A stretch of 43,918 bases of DNA, taken from positions 1-43,918 of the forward strand of contig NZ_JABURJ010000030.1 of the NCBI RefSeq assembly GCF_014762745.1, in the 5' to 3' direction. Below the pieces are notes generated by a model. The model was given only the letters and a program-made list of their open reading frames with translations, was not told where the DNA came from and did not search any database. Of this stretch, positions 35,492 to 43,918 are shown piece after piece. The first letter of the stretch is position 1, and every line of letters begins with the position of its first letter. Origin of the DNA: Kangiella sp. Lineage in GTDB: Bacteria > Pseudomonadota > Gammaproteobacteria > Enterobacterales > Kangiellaceae. A program made the position numbers and the translations under genes.

Positions 35492-35602
35492 AGATCTGCT
35501 ACACTTATTCGCTCAAAGAAAAGCTATTGTAGCGATAAAACATATAAAAGTTAATCTGCGGCACCAAGGCCATAATAAGTAAATAGAGGCAATTTATTAA
35601 CC

Positions 35603-37102
35603 ATGGGCGATACATTAGAAAAAAACGATCTGGCAATATTAATAGAATCAAAAAATCCCATCATTGTTATTGAGTCACATGAAGAAAGCCGAGTGACCGA
35701 ATTACTGACAAAAGTAGCCATTAAACTCAAAAAGCCACTATTTGGTTGGCATCTAACCGAAGGCTTACGCCGGGTTGAAATGACTGATTCGCACTTTGCG
35801 CCACTCGACAACACGCAAAAGCCTGACGATTGTCTTAAACACATCAAACGCATGGAGCGCCCTGGAATCTATGTACTTTATGATTTTCATCCCTTTCTGG
35901 ATGAGCAGCATCCTGAGCTGGTAAGGCTGGTCAAAGATATCGCTTTACAGTTTCAGAAATATCACCAGACAATCGTTTTTGTCAGCCATAAGTTAAAACT
36001 GCCAGAAGAAATTCGACGTTTTTCAGCAAAATTTGAATTGCGCCTGCCGAGCCATGCAGAACTTGAAAAACTGATTCACGCCGAAGCGACCCGTTGGGCG
36101 ATCAATAATCAGGGGCAGAAGGTCAGAACTGATAAGGCTACCATGCAGCGACTGGTGCAAAATCTGACCGGATTAACTTTGAGTGATGCACAGCAGATTA
36201 TCCGTAACTTGATTTATGATGATGGTGCCATTACCGACTGTGAATTGGACAAGGTCAATCGTGCCCGTTATGAATTGTTGGATGTTAATGGTGCGGTGCA
36301 CTATGAATATGAAACCGCCCACTTCGCAGATGTCGGTGGCATGCAGGCACTCAAGAACTGGCTGGAACGGCGTCGCAAAATTTTTCTAGATGATCGTGAT
36401 ATCGGATTGGATAAGCCTAAAGGTATCATGTTAGTTGGTGTACAGGGTGGTGGTAAATCACTGGCCGCCAAAGCTGTTGCAGGTATGTGGGGTGTGCCTC
36501 TTTTGCGACTCGATTTTGGTGCGCTTTACAGCAAATGGCATGGTGAAAGTGAAAAGAATCTGCGTGAATCATTGAAGCTTGCAGAGATGATGGCGCCCTG
36601 TGTGTTATGGCTGGATGAAATCGAGAAGGGCATTTCAACCGGTGAGAATGATGGCGGTACCTCTAAGCGTGTGCTCGGCACCATGCTGACTTTTATGCAG
36701 GAAAATAAGCTACCGATTTTTATTGTGGCGACCGCCAATGACATTTCTGCTTTGCCGCCCGAACTGGTGCGAAAAGGTCGTCTGGATGAGATCTTTTTTG
36801 TGGATTTACCGGATCATGAATCGCGTCAGGAGATTTTTCGCATCCACCTGGAAAAGCGCAAGCAGCAAGCCAGTGAGTTTGACTTAGTGGCATTGTCTAA
36901 TGTCTGCAAAGGATTTAGTGGTGCAGAAATTGAGCAGGTGGTTATCGCTGGTTTGTATGCCGCTCATTATGATGACAAGCCTTTATGTGACGAAACGTTG
37001 ATCAAAGAGATTGCTGCGACGCGGCCGCTGTCACAGGTTATGGCTGAGAAAATGCAGCTATTAAGAAATTGGGCTGAAGGGCGAGCAGTTCTAGCCAATT
37101 AA
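35603..37102 (+). CDS. AAA ATPase of the Ycf46 type
   Basis: A 499-residue AAA protein. Residues about 1-230 form an alpha/beta domain without a canonical ATPase motif in this reading; the AAA core is at about 245-430 with Walker A GVQGGGKS at 279-286, Walker [10 protein letters not shown] (Asp338-Glu339), sensor 1 in IVATAND and the arginine finger region [10 protein letters not shown]. The plan and sequence fit Ycf46-like ATPases, conserved in cyanobacteria, plastids and many gammaproteobacteria and of unknown exact function (linked to photosynthesis and CO2 use in cyanobacteria). The ribosome site is weak. It is followed 22 bases later by the GST-like gene, so the two may form an operon. 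Confidence 0.87.
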   Translation: MGDTLEKNDLAILIESKNPIIVIESHEESRVTELLTKVAIKLKKPLFGWHLTEGLRRVEMTDSHFAPLDNTQKPDDCLKHIKRMERPGIYVLYDFHPFLDEQHPELVRLVKDIALQFQKYHQTIVFVSHKLKLPEEIRRFSAKFELRLPSHAELEKLIHAEATRWAINNQGQKVRTDKATMQRLVQNLTGLTLSDAQQIIRNLIYDDGAITDCELDKVNRARYELLDVNGAVHYEYETAHFADVGGMQALKNWLERRRKIFLDDRDIGLDKPKGIMLVGVQGGGKSLAAKAVAGMWGVPLLRLDFGALYSKWHGESEKNLRESLKLAEMMAPCVLWLDEIEKGISTGENDGGTSKRVLGTMLTFMQENKLPIFIVATANDISALPPELVRKGRLDEIFFVDLPDHESRQEIFRIHLEKRKQQASEFDLVALSNVCKGFSGAEIEQVVIAGLYAAHYDDKPLCDETLIKEIAATRPLSQVMAEKMQLLRNWAEGRAVLAN

Positions 37103-37124
37103 TTAGAGCCAAAAGGAGAGAACA

Positions 37125-37721
37125 ATGAAACTAATATATTCCACCGCATCGCCCTATGCTCGTACTGCAAGAATCTTTGTGCATGAGCTTGGTTTAGGCG
37201 AGCAGGTTGAAGAGGTCTTTCAGCATCCTTTTGAAAACCCTGCTGAGTTGATTGAAGCTAATCCGCTGTGCAAAGTGCCTTGTTTGATTGATGATGAAGG
37301 CAAGGCCATTTTTGATAGTCAGGTGATTTGCGAATATCTGGATGCGCTGGCTGGGCCCCGTTTGTTTAAAGAGATTCACAACGATTGGCATCTAAAGACA
37401 TTATATTCATTAACACGTGGTCTGTTGGATTCGGCCGTCGCCTGGCAGCAGGACAAGATGCGTGAACCTGGGCAGCGTTCAGAGTTCTGGCAGGAGCGGT
37501 TCATTAAGAGTATTGATCGTGGGTTGGAATATTTTGAGCAGCGGTTAGATGAACTTCCGAAAGAATTTTCAGCCATACACGCCAATCTGATCACGGTATT
37601 GGAATATCTGGATTTCAGGCATCCGGGATATCAGTGGCAGGAAAAATTTAACGGGTTAAAGAACTGGTGGATCGCTTATAAAGAAAAGCCTTCGCTTGTG
37701 GAAACACAACCAAAGGCTTAG
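37125..37721 (+). CDS. Glutathione S-transferase family protein
   Basis: A 198-residue GST with a thioredoxin-like N-terminal domain (STASPYARTARIFVHELGL, Ser as probable catalytic residue, and the glutathione-binding PCLIDDEGKAIFDSQVICEYL segment) and a helical C-terminal domain. The beta-type or YibF-like group fits best; the substrate is unknown. AAGGAGAG lies correctly before the ATG. It follows the Ycf46-like gene. Confidence 0.92.
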   Translation: MKLIYSTASPYARTARIFVHELGLGEQVEEVFQHPFENPAELIEANPLCKVPCLIDDEGKAIFDSQVICEYLDALAGPRLFKEIHNDWHLKTLYSLTRGLLDSAVAWQQDKMREPGQRSEFWQERFIKSIDRGLEYFEQRLDELPKEFSAIHANLITVLEYLDFRHPGYQWQEKFNGLKNWWIAYKEKPSLVETQPKA

Positions 37722-37746
37722 AGGTATTTACTAACAGGCTAGACTG

Positions 37747-38082
37747 CTATTTTTTACGCCAGGCTCCATTGATGTTGATGTAATGACCTGGCTGGGTTTT
37801 TTCTAGATTGCGCTTGGCGGCAATCGCCTCAACTTCGGCCAGGGTGATGTTAGCCTTCTTAGCCTGTTGAGCATAAATATCGCGGCGTTTATCGTTAATA
37901 TTAGCCACAAAAGATTTCACTTCGGCTGTCGGGTTGGAGATGACTATGCCAACATAGCCAGTGGACATCTCGCCCACGATACCCTGATCCTTAAGCGAGC
38001 CAATATCCAATGCAAAGGCCTGCGCTGATAAAAGTAGGCTGATCAACAGGGCCATGATTGAGTAATTTAACTTTTTCATCAT
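37747..38082 (-). CDS. ydbL: YdbL family exported protein (DUF1318)
   Basis: A 111-residue exported protein with an N-terminal signal peptide ending near SAQAFA. The mature part carries the DUF1318 pattern LKDQGIVGEMSTGYVGIV and ends with GHYININGAWRKK. In E. coli YdbL is a periplasmic chaperone-like factor that acts with YnbE and YdbH in the YdbH-YnbE intermembrane lipid transport system. ATG at 38082 is doubled (ATGATG) and has AGGAG upstream. Last of the ydbH-ynbE-ydbL set, eight bases after ynbE. Confidence 0.9.
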   Translation of the reverse strand: MMKKLNYSIMALLISLLLSAQAFALDIGSLKDQGIVGEMSTGYVGIVISNPTAEVKSFVANINDKRRDIYAQQAKKANITLAEVEAIAAKRNLEKTQPGHYININGAWRKK

Positions 38083-38090
38083 TAACTCTC

Positions 38091-38285
38091 CTAAAATAAG
38101 CCTGAGTCTTCACTCAAAGCTTCATCCAATTCACGTTCAACCTTGACCACGATCTCATGCTTAATGGTGAAGTCACCAATGATGTGGATTGGTTTGTCTG
38201 GGGCTTCCAGCTTAACCGTGCACCCGGTTGCCAATAAAACCAGAGTGGCGGTGGTCACGAGAGCTGGTAATCCGTTGAGTTTCAT
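38091..38285 (-). CDS. ynbE: YnbE-like lipoprotein
   Basis: A 64-residue outer-membrane lipoprotein: signal peptide, lipobox LATGC with Cys22, then a short mature segment (KLEAPDKPIHIIGDFTIKHEI) like E. coli YnbE. It forms the outer-membrane end of the YdbH-YnbE bridge. The gap to ydbH is 63 bases, and ydbL follows at once. Confidence 0.9.
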   Translation of the reverse strand: MKLNGLPALVTTATLVLLATGCTVKLEAPDKPIHIIGDFTIKHEIVVKVERELDEALSEDSGLF

Positions 38286-38348
38286 AGCGGTTCCTTACAC
38301 AGATTATTAACTGAGATAACTCTTATTGTACGAGCATAACATGAATTA

Positions 38349-41003
38349 TCACTGAATTTTGAGCAAATCTTTCTGTTTTAAATCGTCAAGCACTGGGGTT
38401 GCCATATCTCCGGTTACCAGCATGGAATACAAGAGGTTCGGCAGATTACCGCGCAAGGTTAAGTCCAGTTTGATCGGGAAGCCATCATACAAGTCGGGAT
38501 TAGAACCAAGAGCATAAAGCGTAATGATGTAATCGCCTTCGCTGCTGTAATCAATGGTTCCGCTGAGCTCCTGATAATGAAAATTCTCCAGAGCCTGAAA
38601 AGCGATGTTGGCATCTTTGCCACCATCGGACTTGAGTTTCAGAATCCCTGCCTGCTTGCTGATAAAAGTGCCATTGGTGATTGAACGACTGTCTGGCTGA
38701 ATGACTAGAGGCAGAATGATATCAAAATGCCCACTGACCGACAGCTTCTCGCTTTCGAGTGCGGATAGCAGCTTTTGCAAATTAATGCCCGAAAGTAGCA
38801 GGCTGAATGGTTGTATTGCAGTCTTATGCATATCGAGGCGCGGAATTTCGATGGTGCCACCCAGCAACTGGCCTGTGATATTTTTAAAACGGTAATCCGT
38901 AGCGGTATGCTTCAGTGTGAAACCAAGGTTAGTTATGGTGATGCCAGCGGCCAGCTCAATACTTTCAATGGTCGCCTTGACAGAGCCTTGCAGGGAGGAA
39001 GATTTGTTGAGGCTATCCGAGATAGTGGCATTGTTGAGAGCCAGCTTGTCGTAAAGCAGGCTTAAGTCATTAATACTGAGATCGCCCTCGAAAAGAAGTT
39101 TCAACGGATCACCACTCAGCGTTTTGATATTGAGATCACCGCTCGTCACTCGCAATGCCGGATAGGCGTTTAGCAGTGGAGTCCAGCTTTTTAAGGTTAG
39201 CATCGGCAGACTGGAGCGATCGATCTGTAGATTGTGAGCACCTGTTTTCAGGTTATAAAAATAACGCGCAGGGATGGTATTTGTTGAATGCTGCAGTGAG
39301 CCTTTGGCACTAAAAACACGATCCAGTAACCTCCAGTCGAATTTACCACTAACATAGTCAACTGCGATATTGTCAGAAAGGTAGCTGGCCTGAATAAATT
39401 GGATTGCGCCTTTTAACGAACTGTCCTTAGAGCTTGGGCTAAGTTGGCCTTTAATGCCATACAGAGTTAACGGCTGCTTGGTCAAAGAGACTTGATTGGC
39501 CGAGTAGTTGAGGGTAACACCGTCGTTAGCAAGCTTGACGTCAGCACTTAATTGCCTGGCATTAATATTTTCATCAGCTAAAGCCAGTTCTACATCAATC
39601 GGCTTTACTAATTGCAGGGAAAAATTTTTGTTGGCCTGTTGGGCTTGCGAAGTATTGTCTAGCTCACTCTGTGGTGGGGTAAGTTTTTGCTGCCAGTCAA
39701 TTGAGCCCTGCCATTGATGCGCTGGAAGATTAAGATGATAGGCGCTGTCTGTAAGACTACTGTTAGCGAGTTCAAGATCAAGTTGCTGGCTATTAAGCTG
39801 GATATTGCCATCAACTAAATTGGCTGAGCCATTGATATTCGCGGCGAATGATTGAGTTGTCAGCGTAAAGCGCTTATCGCCAGTTTGATAGCTGGTGGTG
39901 GGCAGCTTGAGCGACAGGTCGAGCAGGACTGATGCTTGTTGCTGTGGCGAGAAAAGTGTTGTAGACAGATCCAGATGGACCGCATCAATACTGGCCGTCG
40001 ATTGTAGATTCGAATTAGTGACTGACAGGTCAATAAGACCGTTAGCTTTTACAATTTTGTCAGCAAGGTTTAAGTCCAGTTGAGTTTGTTGGCGAGCGTC
40101 GAAAGCGAGCAAGAAGTGGTTGTCGAGCTGCTGACTGTCCAGACTTAATCCAAGCTCTCTGGCATGACTGAGGATCTCCTGTTCGAACCAGGAAGGATTA
40201 AGATTAAGCGGAATTTCAAGCTTGCTTGCTTCATCTAAAGTAACTTGAAACTCTTCAGCATCAATTTGCTGGATGTTAGCGGCCATATCGAAAACAACGG
40301 TACCCAGATCCGCTGAGTACACCTGGATAAAGGGAATCCTTTGGACTTCGCCATTAAGCGCCAGTTGCCAACTAGTTTCGGGTGCAGGAGCAGCTTTGAG
40401 GGTTAAATGATTATTGTCCTGTTGTACGTTAAGACTAAGTGAAGTGACTTGCTGTTCAGTGTGTAGAATCTGACTTTCGATTTGCGCGGTTAACCCCATC
40501 CATTCAGCATTAGTGCTGAGATCAATCCTTTTGTTATCCGATGTAAACTCTATATCCGACAGGCTAAAGCTTTGCCCGGCGAGCCCTTTGATTTGTAGCT
40601 GCTTGATGGATAGTTGATTGATCGGCAATGGTGGAATGGTGATTATGTCAGGCAGCTGAAAAGCGCTTTCCTTTGGAGCTTTGCTGGAAGTAGAAATTCG
40701 AACAATGGCTTTATCAGCAGAGATCCCCTGTAACTTTTGTTGCCACAAAGAATAGCGAAGCTCAGTGTTGTGAAGTTCCAAATTGAGATTACTATCGCCC
40801 TCAAGATGCAACGTCAGTTGTTTGACTTTGGTGCGAGTCAGGCCTGGGCGTTCTAAATCAAGCGATTCGAGTTTGATTGATGGTGGTAAAAATTTAGCCA
40901 ACTGACCCGGCACCCAATAGGGCGAAGTCCAGTAGGCAATCAGCAGCAGTAGTGCTAGAAAGGCGCTGATCCATGCAGTCCATTTTAGAATCTTTTTAAT
41001 CAA
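38349..41003 (-). CDS. ydbH: YdbH family AsmA-like intermembrane lipid-transport protein
   Basis: Large protein of about 885 residues with a single N-terminal membrane anchor (ISAFLALLLLIAYW) and a long periplasmic region of repeated beta-strand segments typical of AsmA-like proteins; the C terminus fits the YdbH domain (once named dicarboxylate transport). In E. coli YdbH, TamB and YhdP are redundant bridges carrying phospholipids between membranes, with YnbE at the outer membrane. Start choice: a TTG at 41042 lies in the T run of the purD terminator, so I prefer the in-frame TTG at 41003, which has GGA upstream; neither is certain. It heads the ydbH-ynbE-ydbL set. Confidence 0.85.
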   Translation of the reverse strand: MIKKILKWTAWISAFLALLLLIAYWTSPYWVPGQLAKFLPPSIKLESLDLERPGLTRTKVKQLTLHLEGDSNLNLELHNTELRYSLWQQKLQGISADKAIVRISTSSKAPKESAFQLPDIITIPPLPINQLSIKQLQIKGLAGQSFSLSDIEFTSDNKRIDLSTNAEWMGLTAQIESQILHTEQQVTSLSLNVQQDNNHLTLKAAPAPETSWQLALNGEVQRIPFIQVYSADLGTVVFDMAANIQQIDAEEFQVTLDEASKLEIPLNLNPSWFEQEILSHARELGLSLDSQQLDNHFLLAFDARQQTQLDLNLADKIVKANGLIDLSVTNSNLQSTASIDAVHLDLSTTLFSPQQQASVLLDLSLKLPTTSYQTGDKRFTLTTQSFAANINGSANLVDGNIQLNSQQLDLELANSSLTDSAYHLNLPAHQWQGSIDWQQKLTPPQSELDNTSQAQQANKNFSLQLVKPIDVELALADENINARQLSADVKLANDGVTLNYSANQVSLTKQPLTLYGIKGQLSPSSKDSSLKGAIQFIQASYLSDNIAVDYVSGKFDWRLLDRVFSAKGSLQHSTNTIPARYFYNLKTGAHNLQIDRSSLPMLTLKSWTPLLNAYPALRVTSGDLNIKTLSGDPLKLLFEGDLSINDLSLLYDKLALNNATISDSLNKSSSLQGSVKATIESIELAAGITITNLGFTLKHTATDYRFKNITGQLLGGTIEIPRLDMHKTAIQPFSLLLSGINLQKLLSALESEKLSVSGHFDIILPLVIQPDSRSITNGTFISKQAGILKLKSDGGKDANIAFQALENFHYQELSGTIDYSSEGDYIITLYALGSNPDLYDGFPIKLDLTLRGNLPNLLYSMLVTGDMATPVLDDLKQKDLLKIQ

Positions 41004-41040
41004 GTAAATCCAGTCCGCGTGATGACCATGAAAAACGGGC

Positions 41041-41070
41041 AAAAAAAAGCCTCACACATAGTGTAAGGCT
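41041..41070 (-). terminator. Rho-independent terminator after purD
   Basis: On the minus strand a 10-bp stem (41061-41070 with 41048-41057, one G-U pair), three-base loop and eight T, starting 27 bases after the purD stop codon. It overlaps the outermost possible ydbH start at 41042. Confidence 0.9.
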
Positions 41071-41097
41071 TTTCGATGAATGGTCAATGAATCAGGT

Positions 41098-42381
41098 TTA
41101 TTTCGCCTGTTCGCGAGTGATCGCTCTGTGACCGATGTCGGTGCGGTAATAAACATTATCCCAGGAGATTTGTTTAACCCCGGCGTAAGCTTTGGCTTGT
41201 GCTTCAGTGACTGTATCGCCTAGGGCTACAACACATAATACACGGCCACCATTAGTCACAATCTGCCCTTCTTTTTCTGCGGTGCCAGCATGGAACACTT
41301 TAGCGCCAGAAACTGAATCAAGACCGTGAATAACATCGCCCTTGTTGTAGCTTTCTGGGTATCCGCCAGCGGCCATCACCACGCCTACTGCCGCGCGTGA
41401 GTCCCACTCAGCAGTAGCGGTATCCAGTTTGCCATCAAGTGCGGCTAAACAGAGTTCAGCCAAGTCTGATTGCAAACGGCTCATGATAGGCTGAGTTTCA
41501 GGATCACCAAAGCGACAGTTATATTCCAGAACCTTTGGTACACCATTGGCATCAATCATGACGCCAGCATACAAAAATCCAGTGTAAGGATGACCTTCTG
41601 CGGCCATGCCTTCAACTGTCGGAATAATTACTTGCTGCATGATGCGATCATGCATTTCAGGTGTGACCACAGGAGCCGGGGAGTAAGCACCCATGCCACC
41701 GGTATTCGGGCCTGTGTCGCCATTGTCGCGGGCTTTATGATCTTGCGAGGTTGCCAATGGCAGAATATTTTTGCCGTCAACCATCACGATAAAGCTGGCT
41801 TCTTCACCTTGCAGGAATTCTTCAATCACAACTCGATGACCGGCATCGCCAAACTTGTTGCCAGCCAACATATCGTCAATAGCTTCGTCGGCCTGTTCGA
41901 TGGTTTGCGCAATAATAACGCCTTTACCTGCTGCCAGACCATCAGCCTTGATCACGATTGGGGTACCCATTTCGCGAACATAAGCCTTGGCAGGCTCGAT
42001 TTCAGTGAAGTTCTGGTAAGCGGCCGTTGGAATATTGTGGCGCGCCAGAAAATCTTTGGTGAAAGCTTTTGAGCCTTCCAGCTGTGCAGCACCCTTAGTG
42101 GGGCCAAAGCATTTAAGACCTGCTTCAGTAAAGGCATCGACTACGCCAATGACCAGCGGAGCTTCCGGGCCGACAATGGTCAGCTCAACATTATTATCTT
42201 TAGCAAAAGTGATTAAGTTCTGGATGTCTTCGCCACCAATGGCAACCGTCTGCACTTTATCTTCCAGCGCAATACCGGCGTTACCCGGTGCTACAAATAC
42301 AGTGTCGACCTTTGCGGATTGAGCAACTTTCCATGCCAGTGCATGTTCGCGGCCACCGCTACCAATAATCAATACGTTCAT
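41098..42381 (-). CDS. purD: Phosphoribosylamine-glycine ligase PurD
   Basis: ATP-grasp enzyme of the second step of purine synthesis, making glycinamide ribonucleotide. Signatures: LIIGSGGREHALAWK at the N terminus, VIKADGLAAGKGVIIA (ATP loop), DHKARDNGDTGPNTGGMGAYSP and the C-terminal CRFGDPETQPIMSRL and NVYYRTDIGHRA. Length 427 is normal. It is downstream of purH by 23 bases, the usual purHD operon of gammaproteobacteria, ended by the terminator at 41041-41070. Confidence 0.97.
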   Translation of the reverse strand: MNVLIIGSGGREHALAWKVAQSAKVDTVFVAPGNAGIALEDKVQTVAIGGEDIQNLITFAKDNNVELTIVGPEAPLVIGVVDAFTEAGLKCFGPTKGAAQLEGSKAFTKDFLARHNIPTAAYQNFTEIEPAKAYVREMGTPIVIKADGLAAGKGVIIAQTIEQADEAIDDMLAGNKFGDAGHRVVIEEFLQGEEASFIVMVDGKNILPLATSQDHKARDNGDTGPNTGGMGAYSPAPVVTPEMHDRIMQQVIIPTVEGMAAEGHPYTGFLYAGVMIDANGVPKVLEYNCRFGDPETQPIMSRLQSDLAELCLAALDGKLDTATAEWDSRAAVGVVMAAGGYPESYNKGDVIHGLDSVSGAKVFHAGTAEKEGQIVTNGGRVLCVVALGDTVTEAQAKAYAGVKQISWDNVYYRTDIGHRAITREQAK

Positions 42382-42404
42382 ATCAATTCCTATCGCTCAC
42401 ACTA

Positions 42405-43918
42405 TTAGTGACGGAAATGACGCATGCCAGTAAAGACCATGGCCATGCCATGCTCATTGGCTGCTTCAATAATTTCATCATCGCGAATTGAGCCGCCTGG
42501 CTGAATCACTGCAGTAATGCCTGCTTCAGCGGCTGCATCAATGCCATCGCGGAATGGGAAGAAAGCGTCAGATGCCATCACAGAGCCCTTAACTTCAAGG
42601 TTCTCGTCGGCAGCTTTAATGCCTGCGATTTTGGCGCTATAAACACGGCTCATCTGGCCGGCACCAACGCCAATAGTCTGGCCGTTGCGTGCATAAACAA
42701 TCGCATTGGACTTAACGTATTTGGCCACTTTCCAGCAGAACATTAAATCACGCATTTCTTCTTTGCTTGGCTCACGCTTGCTGACGATGCGCAAATCGTC
42801 TTCAAAAACCATGCCCAGGTCGCGATCTTGCACTAACAGGCCGCCATTGACGCGTTTGAAGTCATGTGCGGCAACTGGAGCAGACCATTCGCCACATTCT
42901 AGCAGGCGAACATTTTGCTTGCTGGCAACCGCGGCTTTAGCTTCTTCAGACACTTTAGGCGCGATAATCACTTCAACAAATTGACGGTCAACGATGGCTT
43001 TAGCTGTTTCACCATCCAGTTCGCGGTTAAAGGCAATAATGCCGCCGAAAGCTGAAGTTGGGTCGGTCTGGAATGCTAAGTCATAGGCCTGACCAATGTT
43101 GTCAGCAATCGCCACACCGCATGGGTTGGCGTGTTTTACGATAACGCAGGCTGGCTCGTCAAAGCTCTTAACGCACTCAAGTGCAGCATCGGTATCGGCT
43201 ACATTATTAAAGGATAGTTCTTTACCCTGAATCTGTTTGGCAGTCGCCACGCTGGCTTCCTGTGGGTTGTGCTCAACATAGAAAGCAGCAGTTTGATGCG
43301 GGTTCTCACCATAACGCATATCCTGTGCTTTCTTGTATTGCACAGAGTAAGTCGGTGGGAATTCGCTGTTATCGTCAGCTGCCTGCACGCCAAGATAGTT
43401 GGAGATAGCCGCGTCATAACGAGCGGTATGAGCAAAGGCTTTTGCTGCCAGGCGGAAACGGGTCGGTAGATCCACGCCGCCATTTTCAGTGATTTGGCGT
43501 GCCACTTCGGTGAAGTCATCATTTTCAACGACGATAGTCACATCCTGATGGTTTTTCGCGGCAGAACGAACCATGGTTGGGCCGCCGATGTCGATGTTTT
43601 CAATCGCATCAGACAAGGTCGCGTCGCCACGAGCAATAGTGCTTTCGAATGGATATAGGTTAACCACAACCAGATCGATACCAATGATACCGTGCTCCTG
43701 CATGACGTCATCATCCATACCGCGGCGACCAAGGATGGCGCCATGAACTTTAGGGTGTAAGGTCTTAACGCGGCCATCCATCATTTCAGGAAAACCAGTG
43801 TAATCCGCAACGTCGGTCACTGTGATGCCATTGTCGCGCATCAATTTTGCAGTGCCGCCGGTAGATAAAATTTCGATGCCTTTATCGGCAAGGGCTTGGG
43901 CAAATTCAACTACACCAG
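42405..43918 (-). CDS. purH: Bifunctional AICAR transformylase/IMP cyclohydrolase PurH (5' end outside window)
   Basis: Catalyses the last two steps to IMP. The visible part is 504 residues; the frame is open through the window edge, where it reads in frame as [20 protein letters not shown], matching the usual N-terminal region, so only about 15-20 residues and the promoter are missing. N-terminal MGS-like cyclohydrolase motifs ([34 protein letters not shown]) precede the transformylase motifs ([49 protein letters not shown]). The internal ATG at 43841 and the TTG at 43844 are not the start. Confidence 0.96.
   Translation of the reverse strand, partial: GVVEFAQALADKGIEILSTGGTAKLMRDNGITVTDVADYTGFPEMMDGRVKTLHPKVHGAILGRRGMDDDVMQEHGIIGIDLVVVNLYPFESTIARGDATLSDAIENIDIGGPTMVRSAAKNHQDVTIVVENDDFTEVARQITENGGVDLPTRFRLAAKAFAHTARYDAAISNYLGVQAADDNSEFPPTYSVQYKKAQDMRYGENPHQTAAFYVEHNPQEASVATAKQIQGKELSFNNVADTDAALECVKSFDEPACVIVKHANPCGVAIADNIGQAYDLAFQTDPTSAFGGIIAFNRELDGETAKAIVDRQFVEVIIAPKVSEEAKAAVASKQNVRLLECGEWSAPVAAHDFKRVNGGLLVQDRDLGMVFEDDLRIVSKREPSKEEMRDLMFCWKVAKYVKSNAIVYARNGQTIGVGAGQMSRVYSAKIAGIKAADENLEVKGSVMASDAFFPFRDGIDAAAEAGITAVIQPGGSIRDDEIIEAANEHGMAMVFTGMRHFRH

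Noticed and set aside
41470-42072. 200-residue antisense frame within purD
   Set aside because: purD is fully supported by its motifs in the other strand, and this frame has no family resemblance or ribosome site.
43841-43844. purH start at the internal ATG or TTG
   Set aside because: The frame continues to the window end and encodes the conserved N-terminal region, so these are internal codons.

Overview
The window is a dense bacterial chromosome segment, about 94 % coding, with no tRNA, rRNA, CRISPR array, transposase or integrase that I can see. Gene content and order (hemW-rdgB-DUF4426-yggT-proC-yggS next to pilT-pilU, and yqgF/ruvX-yqgE-tonB3-gshB next to pilG-H-I-J-K-chpA-B-C) match the type IV pilus/chemosensory neighbourhood of Pseudomonas aeruginosa, so this is a gammaproteobacterium. 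Moderate to low GC and the mix of genes would suit a marine lineage such as Kangiella; that genus assignment is inference only.

Layout. 1-6421: trmB (+, start uncertain), a 354-base spacer carrying a direct repeat and nested inverted repeats, then a leftward block of a three-domain lipoprotein, hemW, rdgB, a DUF4426 protein, yggT, proC; 6422-7105: yggS. 7144-9385: divergent pilT-pilU with a strong terminator. 9424-11685: a membrane-anchored EAL (c-di-GMP) protein, placed where Pseudomonas has pyr genes. 11809-14760: leftward gshB-tonB3-yqgE-ruvX. 15000-27380: the rightward Pil-Chp chemosensory operon pilG, pilH, pilI, pilJ, pilK, chpA (2215 residues), chpB, chpC. 27383-29463: leftward bioA-rsmE. 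29611-30285: an AT-rich orphan membrane protein. 30405-33051: leftward metK-ahcY (SAM synthesis and SAH removal), with a met-box-like palindrome at the promoter and a hairpin leader before ahcY. 33449-34306: voltage-gated potassium channel with a zinc ribbon. 34376-35491: a DUF6746-like periplasmic protein under a Fur-box-like site, and coq7. 35603-37721: an AAA ATPase of the Ycf46 type and a GST-like protein. 37747-41003: ydbH-ynbE-ydbL, the intermembrane lipid bridge. 41098-43918: purH (cut by the window end) and purD.

How it works together. PilT/PilU retract pili; PilG/PilH/PilI/PilJ/PilK/ChpA/ChpB/ChpC sense surface contact or chemoeffectors and control twitching and, in Pseudomonas, cAMP; TonB3 and the EAL protein sit in the same neighbourhood and may feed into pilus assembly and c-di-GMP signalling. 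Most of the rest is housekeeping: tRNA and rRNA methylation, nucleotide-pool cleaning, haem trafficking, proline, glutathione, ubiquinone, biotin, purine and SAM metabolism, and outer-membrane lipid transport.

Most unusual points: the structured repeat at 784-1089; an acidic C-terminal tail on PilJ and a related three-copy acidic/aromatic motif in the ChpA linker; the met-box/leader hairpin pair around metK-ahcY; and a possible 47-residue ORF at 33255-33398. I did not find a clear, wholly new multi-gene system.
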